A stretch of DNA of 64,000 nt from positions 1 to 64,000 of the forward strand of contig NZ_LZLS01000023.1 of assembly GCF_001673365.1 (NCBI RefSeq), written 5' to 3'. The DNA comes from Mycobacterium asiaticum (GTDB lineage: Bacteria; Actinomycetota; Actinomycetes; Mycobacteriales; Mycobacteriaceae). Of the stretch, positions 45,965-55,760 are shown piece after piece. Position 1 is the stretch's first letter, and each line of letters starts with the position of its first letter. The translations under genes and the position numbers were made by a program. The notes under the pieces were generated by a model that worked only from the letters and a program-made list of their open reading frames with translations, ran no database searches and was not told the origin of the DNA.

Positions 45965-47449
45965 GTGGCGACGACGGGCCATGCAGTGGTGATCGGGGCG
46001 AGCATCGGAGGGTTGTGTGCTGCGCGCGCTCTGCAGACTCGGTTTGCCAAGGTCACGATCCTCGAGGCCGATATGTTGCCATCCGAACCCCAGGGGCGGC
46101 GGGGCACACCGCAGGCCTGGCATAACCACTTTCTGCTCGCCGCTGGGCGCGAAGCGATCGAGAGTCTGTTCCCCGGATTCACCGAACAGTTGATGGCCAA
46201 CGGGGGCTGCGAGATCGATCCCGGTATGCAGGCCGCCAATTGCCTGATCAACGGCTGGGCTCCGCGGTCTAGGACAAAGATGCGTGTTTATTTCGCGTCG
46301 CGTCCGATGATCGAGATGACGATCCGAGAGTTCGTAGCGGCTGACGCGGACTTGACGATCCTGGAGGGTGTTCGGGCGACTGACCTGGTGTCGAATGCGG
46401 AGCTGGACGGCCACGTTGTCACGGGCGTCAGGTACCTAGACGTAAACGGGCGGATTCAAGATCTCGCGGCGGATTTTGTGGTGGACGCCGGCGGCCGAGG
46501 AAGTAAAGCCGCCACCTGGATGAAAGAGCTCGGCCAGGACGTTGAGGTGATGACCCTCGATGCGAAGGTGAGTTACTCCTCGCGTTGGTACCGGTGGCCA
46601 ACCGAGAATGTGCCGTGGTACCGATTCCTTACGACGTTTCCGGATCCGAATCCCAAAGCTCCTGAGCCGCACCAGTATCTGTGTTCGATATTCCCAATCG
46701 AGAACGACTCGTTCATCGCGGTCATGGGGTCGTGGGGACTTGACATGCCGAAGGATGTCGAGTCGTATGAGGCCGCGGCACGCAGGACTCGGACCCGCGA
46801 GTTCGCGCGGATTCTTGATGCTTCGCAGCCGCTCTCGGACGTCCATCACACTCGGTCTACGCGCAACGTGTGGCGGCGCTTCGATCGGTTGGAGCGTCCG
46901 CCCCGAGCATTTATAGCTATTGGTGATGCCGTGTGCGCCTTCAATCCGATTTATGCGCAGGGCATGTCTTGTGCTTCGACAGCGGCTTTGATGGCGCGCA
47001 GGCTATCCGAAAGCATGGATCCGCGGTCGGCAGAATTTCCGAGAAGCTTTTACGCTGAACAGGCGGCCTTCCTCAAGGGCGCCTGGACATTGGCTCTGTC
47101 TCGCGACAGCGGCTACGAGCACGCCTCGGGAACGGAGGCTTTGCCTGACGGTTTCAGGAAGCGGTTGATGCGCAAGACCACCTGGCCGGTCTTCCATTTC
47201 GTATCTCAAGCGTGCTGGGAAGATGAGGTCGTCCACACCCACTTCGACCGTGTCTACAACCTGCAGGAGACCGTGTTCGAGCTTTCGAAGAATCCACGGG
47301 TGATCGCCGGGCTGGCGCGCTATGGGGTGAAATCGGCACTGAGGTTGAGCAAGATCCCACCGCCGATCCCGCCGCATATGGATCCGTCAGAGACCGACTA
47401 CTCCGACTTGCGCGACAAGGTCCTGGGTAAAACCATGGTACGGCAATGA
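45965..47449 (+). CDS. FAD-dependent oxidoreductase (monooxygenase/geranylgeranyl-reductase-like)
   Basis: A 494-residue flavoprotein with an N-terminal Rossmann motif HAVVIGASIGGLCAARAL and the second FAD motif FIAIGDAVCAFNPIYAQGMS, typical of aromatic hydroxylases and tryptophan-halogenase-related enzymes. The halogenase W-x-W-x-I-P motif is not seen. GTG start, shortly after the inverted-repeat operator. It overlaps the membrane-protein gene by 4 nt. Likely hydroxylates a hydrophobic compound; the substrate is unknown. Confidence 0.82.
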   Translation: MATTGHAVVIGASIGGLCAARALQTRFAKVTILEADMLPSEPQGRRGTPQAWHNHFLLAAGREAIESLFPGFTEQLMANGGCEIDPGMQAANCLINGWAPRSRTKMRVYFASRPMIEMTIREFVAADADLTILEGVRATDLVSNAELDGHVVTGVRYLDVNGRIQDLAADFVVDAGGRGSKAATWMKELGQDVEVMTLDAKVSYSSRWYRWPTENVPWYRFLTTFPDPNPKAPEPHQYLCSIFPIENDSFIAVMGSWGLDMPKDVESYEAAARRTRTREFARILDASQPLSDVHHTRSTRNVWRRFDRLERPPRAFIAIGDAVCAFNPIYAQGMSCASTAALMARRLSESMDPRSAEFPRSFYAEQAAFLKGAWTLALSRDSGYEHASGTEALPDGFRKRLMRKTTWPVFHFVSQACWEDEVVHTHFDRVYNLQETVFELSKNPRVIAGLARYGVKSALRLSKIPPPIPPHMDPSETDYSDLRDKVLGKTMVRQ

Positions 47450-48501
47450 GATTCAACAACCCCCTCGAAATCGGATGGCAACTCCATGCGCTCGACGCCA
47501 TCATGATCCTGATCAACGTTGTCGCTGTGTTGTACTCAATCCGGCAGTACCGGTGCGGGCGACCCACCTATCTGGTTTTGTGGTTATCGGCGCTGTTCTA
47601 CGGGATCATTCTCGAATTCACCACCGGCATGCTGATTTCCAGAAGCTACATCCAAGGTGAGTTCACCGCGATGCTCACGACGGGCAGCATCCCCGGCTAC
47701 AAGACCGACATGCCGTTTTACATTCTTCTGTTGTATCCAGCGATCAATTTCCTCGGCTTCAAACTCATCGAATCGTTCGGCATCAGATCGATCCTTGCGC
47801 GAGCGATGTCAGCCGGCGTTTTCGCGATTCTGATTGATGCGCCCTACGTGGTCAACGGCCCGTTGTCAAATGTGCGATGGTGGCAATGGCTGGACTGGAC
47901 GCTCGGCGGCCGCCACATGTTCCAGTACTGGTATGGATGGCCGATGGCCGACGCAATGTGGGAGCTGACATGGCCTCCGCTGCTGATGTGGCTGGTTTGG
48001 CAGTGGGAACGTCGGCGGGCGGAATCCACCGCGGAAATCGCCACGGTAAAAAGGTCACCGCTCAAGACCCTGATTGGCTTCCCGCTGTTGATCGGTCTTC
48101 TGGTCAATACCGGAGGTATCCTCCTGAGCTTCCCGATCGGCATCGCAATTGGGTTCGACCTCCCGCATTACCCGTTCGTGCTCGCGGTCGCATTGCTGCT
48201 CTTGGTCGTCCTGCTTTATAGCGACAAGCAGCCAGTCGGGCTCGATCGTGTCGGCTGGATCCTGTTGGCAATTCACGTCGTTGGGTACGCAATTGTCACG
48301 GTCGCGAACTTCGCTCATCAGCCGGTTCCCGCAGGCCAAATTGTCATCGTGACAATCGCATTGGTCGTCACTGCGATTCTCGCGAGCTATCCCGGGTATC
48401 GATGGCGACGTCAGGGTTCAATCATTGTTGGTCTAGGGTCCGCAGAAATGGGCCAGACAGCGCCTAAGCGTGATCCGGACACCGCACGGGTGGCATCATG
48501 A
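47446..48501 (+). CDS. Polytopic membrane protein of unknown function
   Basis: A 351-residue protein with about eight to nine membrane helices (first at 18-35, last near 312-330). Motifs such as GRHMFQYWYGWPMADAMWE and LIDAPYVVNG contain polar residues inside helices, suggesting an enzyme or carrier for a lipophilic molecule. No named family recognised. It is coupled by ATGA overlaps to the FAD oxidoreductase before it and the TetR gene after it. Confidence 0.78.
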   Translation: MRFNNPLEIGWQLHALDAIMILINVVAVLYSIRQYRCGRPTYLVLWLSALFYGIILEFTTGMLISRSYIQGEFTAMLTTGSIPGYKTDMPFYILLLYPAINFLGFKLIESFGIRSILARAMSAGVFAILIDAPYVVNGPLSNVRWWQWLDWTLGGRHMFQYWYGWPMADAMWELTWPPLLMWLVWQWERRRAESTAEIATVKRSPLKTLIGFPLLIGLLVNTGGILLSFPIGIAIGFDLPHYPFVLAVALLLLVVLLYSDKQPVGLDRVGWILLAIHVVGYAIVTVANFAHQPVPAGQIVIVTIALVVTAILASYPGYRWRRQGSIIVGLGSAEMGQTAPKRDPDTARVAS

Positions 48502-49157
48502 CGCAGGTGGCGCAGCAACGCAGAGGGGGCCGCACCACCAAGCTCGGCCGTCCGCCCGGGAGCTCGGGGGAGGAGACAGTTGCGCGCCTCGTCGAGGCGG
48601 CACTGATCAACTTCGGCGATAAGGGATACGCGGGCGCCCGAATGACCGAGATCGCCGCGGCCGCGGGCATATCGCACTCGTCGATCTATCAGTACTTCAC
48701 GTCTAAGCAAGAGCTCTATGGTGCCGTCTTCGACGCTGCACAATCGGAACTATTGCCCGAGTATCTTGCCGCAATGGCAGAAGCGAAGACCTTCAAGGCT
48801 CAAATCGGGGCGATCTTCCGGGCGTCCGCACGGGTCCACGAGCGTCGTCCAGCGATCACCCCATTTCTCGCGTCGATGCCGGTCGAGCTGCGCCGGCACC
48901 CCGCTCTGCTGCCGTCCCTGCAGGCTGAAGGCAGTCCGATGGTGGGCGCGCTTCAAGAGATGTTCGGTGATGCGCGCCGTCGGGGCGAAATCGCGTCGAC
49001 CATCAAGGACGACGACATGATGATCGCGTTCATCGGGTCGGCCATGGGCGTAGGTCTGTTGAGCCACGGCATGTCGAACGGACGCATGAGCGCAGCGGTG
49101 GATATCTTGCTCGACGCTTTCGGCGGACGCTTCTTCAATAACTCCGTCGAGGATTGA
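48498..49157 (+). CDS. TetR-family regulator
   Basis: A 219-residue TetR protein with an N-terminal basic extension (about 20 residues) and helix-turn-helix at about 49-73 (MTEIAAAAGISHSSIYQYF). Overlaps the preceding membrane-protein gene by 4 nt, so it is the third gene of a self-contained, probably autoregulated operon whose operator is the inverted repeat at 45922-45937. Convergent with the next TetR gene. Confidence 0.9.
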   Translation: MTQVAQQRRGGRTTKLGRPPGSSGEETVARLVEAALINFGDKGYAGARMTEIAAAAGISHSSIYQYFTSKQELYGAVFDAAQSELLPEYLAAMAEAKTFKAQIGAIFRASARVHERRPAITPFLASMPVELRRHPALLPSLQAEGSPMVGALQEMFGDARRRGEIASTIKDDDMMIAFIGSAMGVGLLSHGMSNGRMSAAVDILLDAFGGRFFNNSVED

Positions 49158-49243
49158 ACAGCCGTCGCCGCAAGGATGCCGACCTTTCCCGGTCGCGGCG
49201 GGATGGCGAGGTCCTCACACTGAAGGTGGTCAGCAGTAGGCGG

Positions 49244-49915
49244 TCATGATGCGGAGCGGCGCCGAGAACGTTGGGGCAGTCCGACTTTGGTGACCGAGTC
49301 CATCGCCCCGGCGAACCGCGGGTAGACGACGGCGGGACCGACCCAGCGGGCCAGGAATGTGCGCAGTTCTGCGCCGTTGCGCGGGTCCTGGTGGCTGTCA
49401 ACGAGGTACGAGTACAGAATCCGAAGAAGGAACTCGGACAGCTCGCCGAGGGCGTCCTCGTCGAAACCGTTTGCTTCCCAGTCGACCTCGTACCGGTGGA
49501 GCATTGATCGACTGAAGGTCAAAGCGGTATCGGATGCGAGCGAGGGCGCGACCTCTCCACGCGACCGCTTGCTCAGCATGTAGACGATGCGATCGTCCCT
49601 CGTCAGCTTCTCGATGGCGAAGGCCAAACCCTCAATCACCGCGGTGACCGCGTCGGTCTCGCTGCCGACGTGGTTGGCCAGCTGTTCGAGAAAGCCGTCG
49701 CCAGAACGCATGACGGTGGCGAGCAGGAGTGCTTCGGTACCGGGAAAGTAGCGGTACACCGTTTGGCGCGTAACACCCAGCGATCGCGCGACATCGGCAA
49801 TGCGCATCGCCGAACCACGCTCGGCGATGATCTCGTCGGCCGCGTTGAGGATTCGGGTGATCGCTTCCTCGTCGCAGGTCGGTGTGTTTCCCGACCAGCC
49901 GTGGCGGCGTGCCAT
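49244..49915 (-). CDS. TetR-family regulator
   Basis: A 223-residue TetR protein, helix-turn-helix about 37-63 (MRIADVARSLGVTRQTVYRY). It lies 68 bp downstream of the metal-dependent hydrolase gene in the same direction. It is the likely regulator of the catabolic half of the island (hydrolase, monooxygenase, amidohydrolase). Candidate sites with ACCATAC half-sequences occur at 50945-50972 and 53924-53938. Confidence 0.9.
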   Translation of the reverse strand: MARRHGWSGNTPTCDEEAITRILNAADEIIAERGSAMRIADVARSLGVTRQTVYRYFPGTEALLLATVMRSGDGFLEQLANHVGSETDAVTAVIEGLAFAIEKLTRDDRIVYMLSKRSRGEVAPSLASDTALTFSRSMLHRYEVDWEANGFDEDALGELSEFLLRILYSYLVDSHQDPRNGAELRTFLARWVGPAVVYPRFAGAMDSVTKVGLPQRSRRRSAS

Positions 49916-49983
49916 TATTCGTTCACCCGCGCGACCCGCATGCCGCCATCATATCGGCGGCGTCCTCGCCCACAGTTGCGCTG

Positions 49984-50949
49984 CTACCTGGCCGCGCCGA
50001 TCGAATACCAGCGGGCAGCGCATTTCGGCTCGTGCTCGTACCTGTCGAACCAGCGTCCGGCGAATGCCGGAAGGTCCTCGTAGGTCGGGTCGTGGCTCGG
50101 TCCCTGTGATCGCACCAGTCCGGTCAGCATGGCAAGCATTTCTCGTTTCGGTACGCCGGCGTATGTGGCCTGTCCCCGTTCGGTCAGCCGTCGGGACGCG
50201 AGTATCGCGGAGATCAGGGACCGCGGCGCCAAGCCGCTGGGAAGGAGTTGGCCGAGATTGCCGCCGTCAGCCGCCGGGACGTGCTTCTGGAACCCGCGAG
50301 AAACGATCGAAAGGACTTCGCCGATGTGCTTGACCACCGCCCCGATCGCCCTCAATCGGTAGGGGAAGTCGCCATGCACTGCGTCGTAGACCATCAACGC
50401 GGAACTGCGATGCTCGATCTCCTCGACGAAGTGCCAGAGAAACAGCGACGCGACGCGCTCATCGCCCGGTTCGAACAGCTTGTCCTCGTGATCGAGAAAC
50501 ACCTTGAAGTACGGCGTGAAGGTGTTCTCGATGACGGCGGTATAGGCAAGTCGCCACGCCAAAGGCTTTGTAACCGTGAGCCGATCGTAGGAGGCGATGA
50601 CCTCATCCATCGTCTCCTGCAGCCCCGGCCAACGCCGCACGAGCGCACGGAAATGGCTCATGTGTGCCGCGGAGTGCTGCGCCTCCTGGCGCAAGTAGTC
50701 GTTGGCTTCCTTCGCTTGGCACGGATCGCGCATGAGCGGAATCGCCTCACGGGTGGCGTCGACGATGAGCTTCTCGAAACCAGGTGCGAAGAACGTGATC
50801 AAGTTGCACTGCATCGCGAACGCCGGCCGCGTCGGATGCCAGTTGAACGGCACATCATCGCCGGCGAGATCGAACCGGACGCGTCGCACTTGCAGATTCG
50901 TCAACTTCGACGGACTCCTCTGGTCGAGTGAATCGGTTTCTCTGACCAT
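49984..50949 (-). CDS. Metal-dependent hydrolase family protein (PF10118 type)
   Basis: A 321-residue protein with E/H motifs of a di-iron or metal-dependent helical fold: RQEAQHSAAH, ENTFTPYFK and FLWHFVEEIEHRSSALMVYD. I recall these as the predicted metal-dependent hydrolase family PF10118; true chemistry is uncertain and a ferritin-like oxygenase is equally compatible. It is divergent from the monooxygenase, with only 29 bp between the ATG at 50949 and the ATG at 50979; a TTG or GTG start 15-20 codons downstream would leave more promoter room. Confidence 0.8.
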   Translation of the reverse strand: MVRETDSLDQRSPSKLTNLQVRRVRFDLAGDDVPFNWHPTRPAFAMQCNLITFFAPGFEKLIVDATREAIPLMRDPCQAKEANDYLRQEAQHSAAHMSHFRALVRRWPGLQETMDEVIASYDRLTVTKPLAWRLAYTAVIENTFTPYFKVFLDHEDKLFEPGDERVASLFLWHFVEEIEHRSSALMVYDAVHGDFPYRLRAIGAVVKHIGEVLSIVSRGFQKHVPAADGGNLGQLLPSGLAPRSLISAILASRRLTERGQATYAGVPKREMLAMLTGLVRSQGPSHDPTYEDLPAFAGRWFDRYEHEPKCAARWYSIGAAR

Positions 50950-50972
50950 ACGCCTGTCTGATTATGTATGGT
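50945..50972. promoter_or_regulatory. Inverted repeat ACCATAC-N14-GTATGGT, candidate operator
   Basis: Perfect 7-bp arms at 50945-50951 and 50966-50972 lie between the divergent hydrolase and monooxygenase genes. The half-site ACCATAC also occurs in the palindromic region at 53923-53929 upstream of another divergent pair. Confidence 0.5.
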
Positions 50973-50978
50973 AACCGA

Positions 50979-52974
50979 ATGGGATACTCAGCGGTAGACG
51001 AAGCAACATTCCGCGGTGCGATCGACGCATTGCTCGGGCTACCGTTCGATGACCCCGACGAGGTCATCCGTTGCGCCGTCGCCGAGGCGAGCGTGCCGGC
51101 CCTGTTGATGTCGATGGTGCACATGACCGGTGACATCGGCCTGCTCGACGAGCTGCCCGGGCCATACGCGCTCATCGCGATGGACCTTCAAGGCGCGATG
51201 AGCGAGCCCGACAAGCAGAAGGTGCGTGACCGCGCTTTCGAAGTGATCCGCAATTATCGGGATCGCGGGTGCCCACCGCCGTTCGTCCCGGACGCCGAGC
51301 AGATGCGGGTGATGTTCGCCGTGATGTCCGCAGGGACGGTGACCGAGGAGTTCGTCGACTACGTCGCCGCGGACTTGCGGTTCAGTGATGCCGATCAATG
51401 TGGACCGGTGTTGGCGTCGACACCGGAGCAGCGCAGCGACTTTCCGGTCGTCGTCATCGGGTGCGGCGAGGCGGGGCTGCTGGCCGGGATCAAGCTCAAG
51501 GCGGCAGGCGTGCCGTTCACGATCGTCGAGAAGCAGCCTGCCGTTGGCGGTACCTGGCTGGCCAACCGCTATCCGGGATGTCGCGTCGACATCGCCAATC
51601 AGTACTACGCCTACTCGTTCGAACCCACGGATCACTGGACGCACTACTACTCCGAGCAGCCTGAGATCCTCCACTATCTCCAGGGCGTCGCCACCAAGCA
51701 CGACATCGTTTCCCACGTGCGCTTTAACACCGCGGTGACCGGTGCGGCTTGGGACGAGGACTCGGCGACCTGGCGGGTGACGATCCAGGGGACCGACGGC
51801 CGAGCCGAGGTCCTGACCGCGCGCGTTGATCTGTGCAGTCGGACAATTCAGTAACTCGGTAATTCCAGATATCAAGGGCGCCAGGAGCTTCGGCGGGCTG
51901 TCGTTCCATACCGCGGACTGGCGCGATGACGTCGACCTGAACGGCAAGCGAGTCGCGGTGATCGGCGCAGGCGCCAGCGGATTCCAGCTGGTGCCCGCCA
52001 TCGCGGATTCAACCCAGCAGGTCGACGTCTATCAGCGAACTCCGCAATGGATGGCGCCCAACCCCATGTACCACGACGTCATTCCCGACGGGGCCAGGTG
52101 GGCGATCCGCCATCTGCCCTACTACGGACGGTGGTTGCGGTTCGTGTCGTGGTGGCCGATCGCCGATGCGCTTGACGAGCAGGTGAGGATCGACCCCGAA
52201 TGGGACAACGGCGGTCTCTCGTGCAACGAGTCGAACCACGCTATTCGGGAGATGTTCATCGCGTGGATGCGTGTCTTCTGCAACGACGAGGAACTCTTGG
52301 CCAAGGTCACACCGAATTACCCGCCGATGGGCAAACGGACGTTGCAGGACAACGGGACCTGGCTCACGACGCTGCAGCGTGACGACGTTGAACTGATCAC
52401 CGAAGGCATTGCGGAAGTCACTCCCGATGGCGTCACGACGGTCGACGGCGTGCACCGCCGCGCCGACGTGCTGGTGTGGGCCACCGGCTTCGACGTCAAC
52501 CATCAACTCGGTCCGATCAACGTCCGCGGGCTCGACGGGATAGAACTGAACACTGCCTGGGGCGATTCCGCGTATGCGTATCTCGGCATCACCGTGCCGG
52601 GATTTCCGAACTTCTTCTGCATGTACGGTCCGGGCACCAATGGGGTGAACGGTGCGAGCATCATCTACAACTCAGAGTGCCAGATGCGCTACATCATGGG
52701 GTGTATCGACATGGTGATGGCGGGCGGTTTCGGCTCGGCGATGCCGCGAGTGCAGGTGTGCGACGACTACAACCGGCGTGCCCAGGAGCGGCTGAGCCAG
52801 ATGGTGTACAGCCACCCGGCCATCACCAGCAGCTACTACAAGAACGCTGCGGGCGAGTTGCCCACGTTGTACGGGTTTCGCATCTTCGACTATTGGCGAT
52901 GGACCAACCGTCCGAACCCGGACGATTATGAACTGCGGCCCAGGGTGGCGCCGCTCGGACAGGAGCTGGGATGA
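50979..52974 (+). pseudogene. Baeyer-Villiger monooxygenase (HAPMO-like), frameshifted
   Basis: The two parts together make about 665 residues, similar in length to 4-hydroxyacetophenone monooxygenases with their N-terminal extension. Part one has the FAD motif VVIGCGEAGLLAG and GGTWLANRYPGCRVD. Part two has the BVMO fingerprint FGGLSFHTADW and the NADPH motif VAVIGAGASGFQ. Frame changes at about 51822-51832, in the run CGCGCGCG before TTGATCTGT. One additional CG there would restore ...TARALICAVGQF. It is either a recent slippage mutation or a sequencing error. Confidence 0.85.
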
Positions 52975-52982
52975 CGGGACGA

Positions 52983-53915
52983 TTAGCGGGCAAGGTCGCG
53001 CTGACCTTTTGACGTCAGCCGACCTTCCAGGTACTCGAGGATGGCTTTGCCGACGGCCTCCGGCTGATCGACCTGCAGAAAGTGCCCGGCGCCCGGAATC
53101 GTCTTGACTCGACTACCCGGTGGCAGCGCGTCGATGACCCCGTCAAAATAGCCGACCTGAATCGCGCCGTCCTGCTCACCCTCCAGCACAAGCAATGGAC
53201 CGCGGGGGAGCTTGAATCTGAACCGATGTAGCCCCGCGTATTGCGGTGCGGCTCTGGTGAATCGGACCAGGGAACGGTAATACGAGACCGCAGCCTTGCG
53301 GTATGTGAGGGAGGGCAGCGCGGCCAACGTCGTCGCCACGCCGTCTCTGACATCAGCCCCCGGTGGTGACCAGTCCTTCCAGAGCCTAGGGATCACCCGA
53401 GGCAGCACCCGTTCCGGCACGAATGGCAGCTGGAAGAACAGCACGTACCAACTCCGCCGCAACTGGATCGCTGTCATCCGCAGATTCTGCGCAAGCCCGC
53501 GCCTGGAGTTGTCGAACGCGGCCATCGGAGGGATGGACATCGCGATGTGGGCGCCGAATGGCGAACCGGGGTACGCGGCGAGCCCGTTGGCAGTGAACGC
53601 GCCCCAGTCGTGCCCGATCAACACGGCGTCGTCGGGTTTCCCCAGGTGCGCATGCAGGTCGATGAGATCGCTCATCAGCGCACCCAGGTGGTAGTCGCCA
53701 TCCGGTGCCGGTTCTGTCGGCGAATACCCCCGAGTAAACGGAGCGACAACGCGAAAGCCGCTGGCAACCAACATGGGTGCGAGAGCCCGCCAGCTGTGGG
53801 CGCTGTCGGGAAAGCCATGGACGCACAATGCGAGCCTGCCGTCCTCCGGTCCCCAGGTCAGTGCGGTCATCCGCAGACGGGGAAGTTGGAATTCGACGAC
53901 TTCAGGCGCGGCCAC
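52983..53915 (-). CDS. Alpha/beta hydrolase, epoxide-hydrolase-like
   Basis: A 310-residue hydrolase. Oxyanion motif HGFPDSAHSW, nucleophile elbow GHDWGA with Asp (as in epoxide hydrolases and haloalkane dehalogenases), and C-terminal PGAGHFLQVDQPE with the catalytic His. An Asp nucleophile means epoxide or halide substrates rather than esters. GTG at 53915 (VAAPEVV) is preferred because the ATG five codons upstream lies inside the palindromic operator. Confidence 0.85.
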   Translation of the reverse strand: MAAPEVVEFQLPRLRMTALTWGPEDGRLALCVHGFPDSAHSWRALAPMLVASGFRVVAPFTRGYSPTEPAPDGDYHLGALMSDLIDLHAHLGKPDDAVLIGHDWGAFTANGLAAYPGSPFGAHIAMSIPPMAAFDNSRRGLAQNLRMTAIQLRRSWYVLFFQLPFVPERVLPRVIPRLWKDWSPPGADVRDGVATTLAALPSLTYRKAAVSYYRSLVRFTRAAPQYAGLHRFRFKLPRGPLLVLEGEQDGAIQVGYFDGVIDALPPGSRVKTIPGAGHFLQVDQPEAVGKAILEYLEGRLTSKGQRDLAR

Positions 53916-53924
53916 ACCTTGACC

Positions 53925-53938
53925 ATACAATATTGTAT
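53925..53938. promoter_or_regulatory. 14-bp perfect palindrome ATACAATATTGTAT
   Basis: Located between the divergent hydrolase and amidohydrolase genes. It is preceded by TTGACC and contains the ACCATAC half-sequence seen at 50945-50972. It suits a TetR-type operator overlapping the promoter. Confidence 0.6.
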
Positions 53939-53984
53939 AAGTGTATTGTTACGCTACGGGCCCTGGACAAGGAGCGGACTCCCG

Positions 53985-55760
53985 ATGAGCTTCGACGTGG
54001 TGATCGAGAACGGTCGGTACTTCGACGGCACGGGTGGTCCGTCCGCGGTGCGAAATCTCGGGATCCAAAACGGCCACGTCGCCGAGATCACCGAGGAACC
54101 GATCGACGGTGTCGAAGTGATCGATGCGACGGGAAAATGGGTGGTGCCCGGTTTGATCGATATCCACACGCACTACGACGTCGAGCTTCTCAATGGCCCA
54201 GGTTTGTCCGAATCGCTGCGACACGGCGTCACGACCGTGGTGGTCGGATCGTGCTCGATCTCCACGGTTCACGTCGACGGTGTCGACGCAGGCGACCTGT
54301 TCGGCCGCGTGGAGGCCATCCCGCGCGATCACGTCATCGCAGCGGTCGACCAACACAAGACCTGGTGCAACGCCGAGGAGTACGTCCGCGCCGTCGAGGC
54401 CCGTCCGCTCGGACCCAACGTGACTGCGTTCATCGGCCACTCCGATATGCGCACTGCTGTCATGGGACTCGAGCGTGCGACGACCAAGGAGGACCAACCG
54501 ACGAAGGCCGAGCTCGCGCAGATGGAACGGTGGCTCGTCGAGGCGCTGGACGCCGGCTTCATCGGTTTGTCATCACAGCAGTTGCTCTTCGATCGACTCG
54601 ACGGCGATTTATGTCGGTCCCGCACGCTGCCATCGACCTATGTGAAGCGGCGGGAGATGCGCCGGCTCACCGGGCTGGTGCGCAAGCGTGGCCGTGTGCT
54701 GCAGAGCGGGCCCGACATTCAACACCCGCCGAAGGTCGCGGCACAACTCGCAAGATCCATCGGTGGCCTTCGTCGCTCGCTGAAGATCAGCTTCCTGGCT
54801 GCCGCGGATGCCAAGTCGAACCCGATCGGATACAAGTTTCTGACCGGCGCCGCCCGGCTCATCAACGCGCTCGGCGGCGACTTCAGGTGGCAGCACCTAC
54901 CGGTACCGTTCGAGGTCTACGCCGACGGCATCGATCTCGTGATCTTCGAGGAACTGGGCGCCGGTGCCGCGGCATTGCATCTGCGCGACGAGGTGGAACG
55001 CAACGGCTTGATGCGCGACGAGACGTACCGGCGTCAGTTCCGCAGGGAGTACGACAACAAGTTCAAGATCGGGGCCTGGCACCGCGACTTTTTCGACGCC
55101 GACATCGTCTCCTGCCCGGACGTTTCGTTGGTCGGTAAAACGTTCGGACAGATAGGACTCGACCGCGGGCTTCATCCAGTGGATTCTTTCTTGGACCTTG
55201 TCCTCGAACACGGCCGTGCGCTGCGGTGGCGCACCGTAATCTCCAACCACCGGCCCAAGGTGCTCAAGAAGCTGGCCGTCGACCCCGGCGTCCAGGTCGG
55301 CTTCTCCGACGCCGGGGCTCATCTGCGCAATATGGCGTTCTACAACAGCGGGCTGTGTCTCCTACGCCACGTTCATCAGAGCGCCGAGGCCGGCGCCGAG
55401 TTCATGACGATCGAGCACGCTGTGCATCGACTGACCGGTGAACTGGCCGACTGGTATTCGCTGGACGCGGGGTACCTGCGCATCGGCGACCGCGCGGACG
55501 TCGCGGTGATCGATCCCGCGCACCTGGACGAATCGTTGAGTGCGTACGCGGAGGAAACCGTGGACCAGTACGACGGGTTGAGCCGCATGGTCAACCGCAA
55601 CGACGACACGGTCACGGTGGTCCTCGTCGGCGGCCGGACGGTCTTTCGCAACGGGTCTCCTACCGATCTAGTCGGAAACGTGCGCACCGGCAGCTTTCTG
55701 CGCGCCGGAAGAAAAATTGCGGCGCCTGCCGTTCAGTCGGCGGCGGCGATCGGTGGGTGA
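53985..55760 (+). CDS. D-aminoacylase/N-acyl-amino-acid-deacylase-type amidohydrolase
   Basis: A 591-residue amidohydrolase (family 3). Zn-binding HTHYD (H61, H63, D65) and the bridging-Cys motif VVVGSCS (C90) match D-aminoacylase, as does the C-terminal VGFSDAGAHLRNMAFY with the catalytic Asp. ATG at 53985 has an AAGGAG ribosome binding site. Members act on amides, ureas or cyclic amides. Its stop overlaps the start of the esterase gene. Confidence 0.88.
   Translation: MSFDVVIENGRYFDGTGGPSAVRNLGIQNGHVAEITEEPIDGVEVIDATGKWVVPGLIDIHTHYDVELLNGPGLSESLRHGVTTVVVGSCSISTVHVDGVDAGDLFGRVEAIPRDHVIAAVDQHKTWCNAEEYVRAVEARPLGPNVTAFIGHSDMRTAVMGLERATTKEDQPTKAELAQMERWLVEALDAGFIGLSSQQLLFDRLDGDLCRSRTLPSTYVKRREMRRLTGLVRKRGRVLQSGPDIQHPPKVAAQLARSIGGLRRSLKISFLAAADAKSNPIGYKFLTGAARLINALGGDFRWQHLPVPFEVYADGIDLVIFEELGAGAAALHLRDEVERNGLMRDETYRRQFRREYDNKFKIGAWHRDFFDADIVSCPDVSLVGKTFGQIGLDRGLHPVDSFLDLVLEHGRALRWRTVISNHRPKVLKKLAVDPGVQVGFSDAGAHLRNMAFYNSGLCLLRHVHQSAEAGAEFMTIEHAVHRLTGELADWYSLDAGYLRIGDRADVAVIDPAHLDESLSAYAEETVDQYDGLSRMVNRNDDTVTVVLVGGRTVFRNGSPTDLVGNVRTGSFLRAGRKIAAPAVQSAAAIGG

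Noticed and set aside
45965..47449. Tryptophan halogenase
   Set aside because: Overall similarity to flavin-dependent halogenases exists, but the W-x-W-x-I-P motif is not found.
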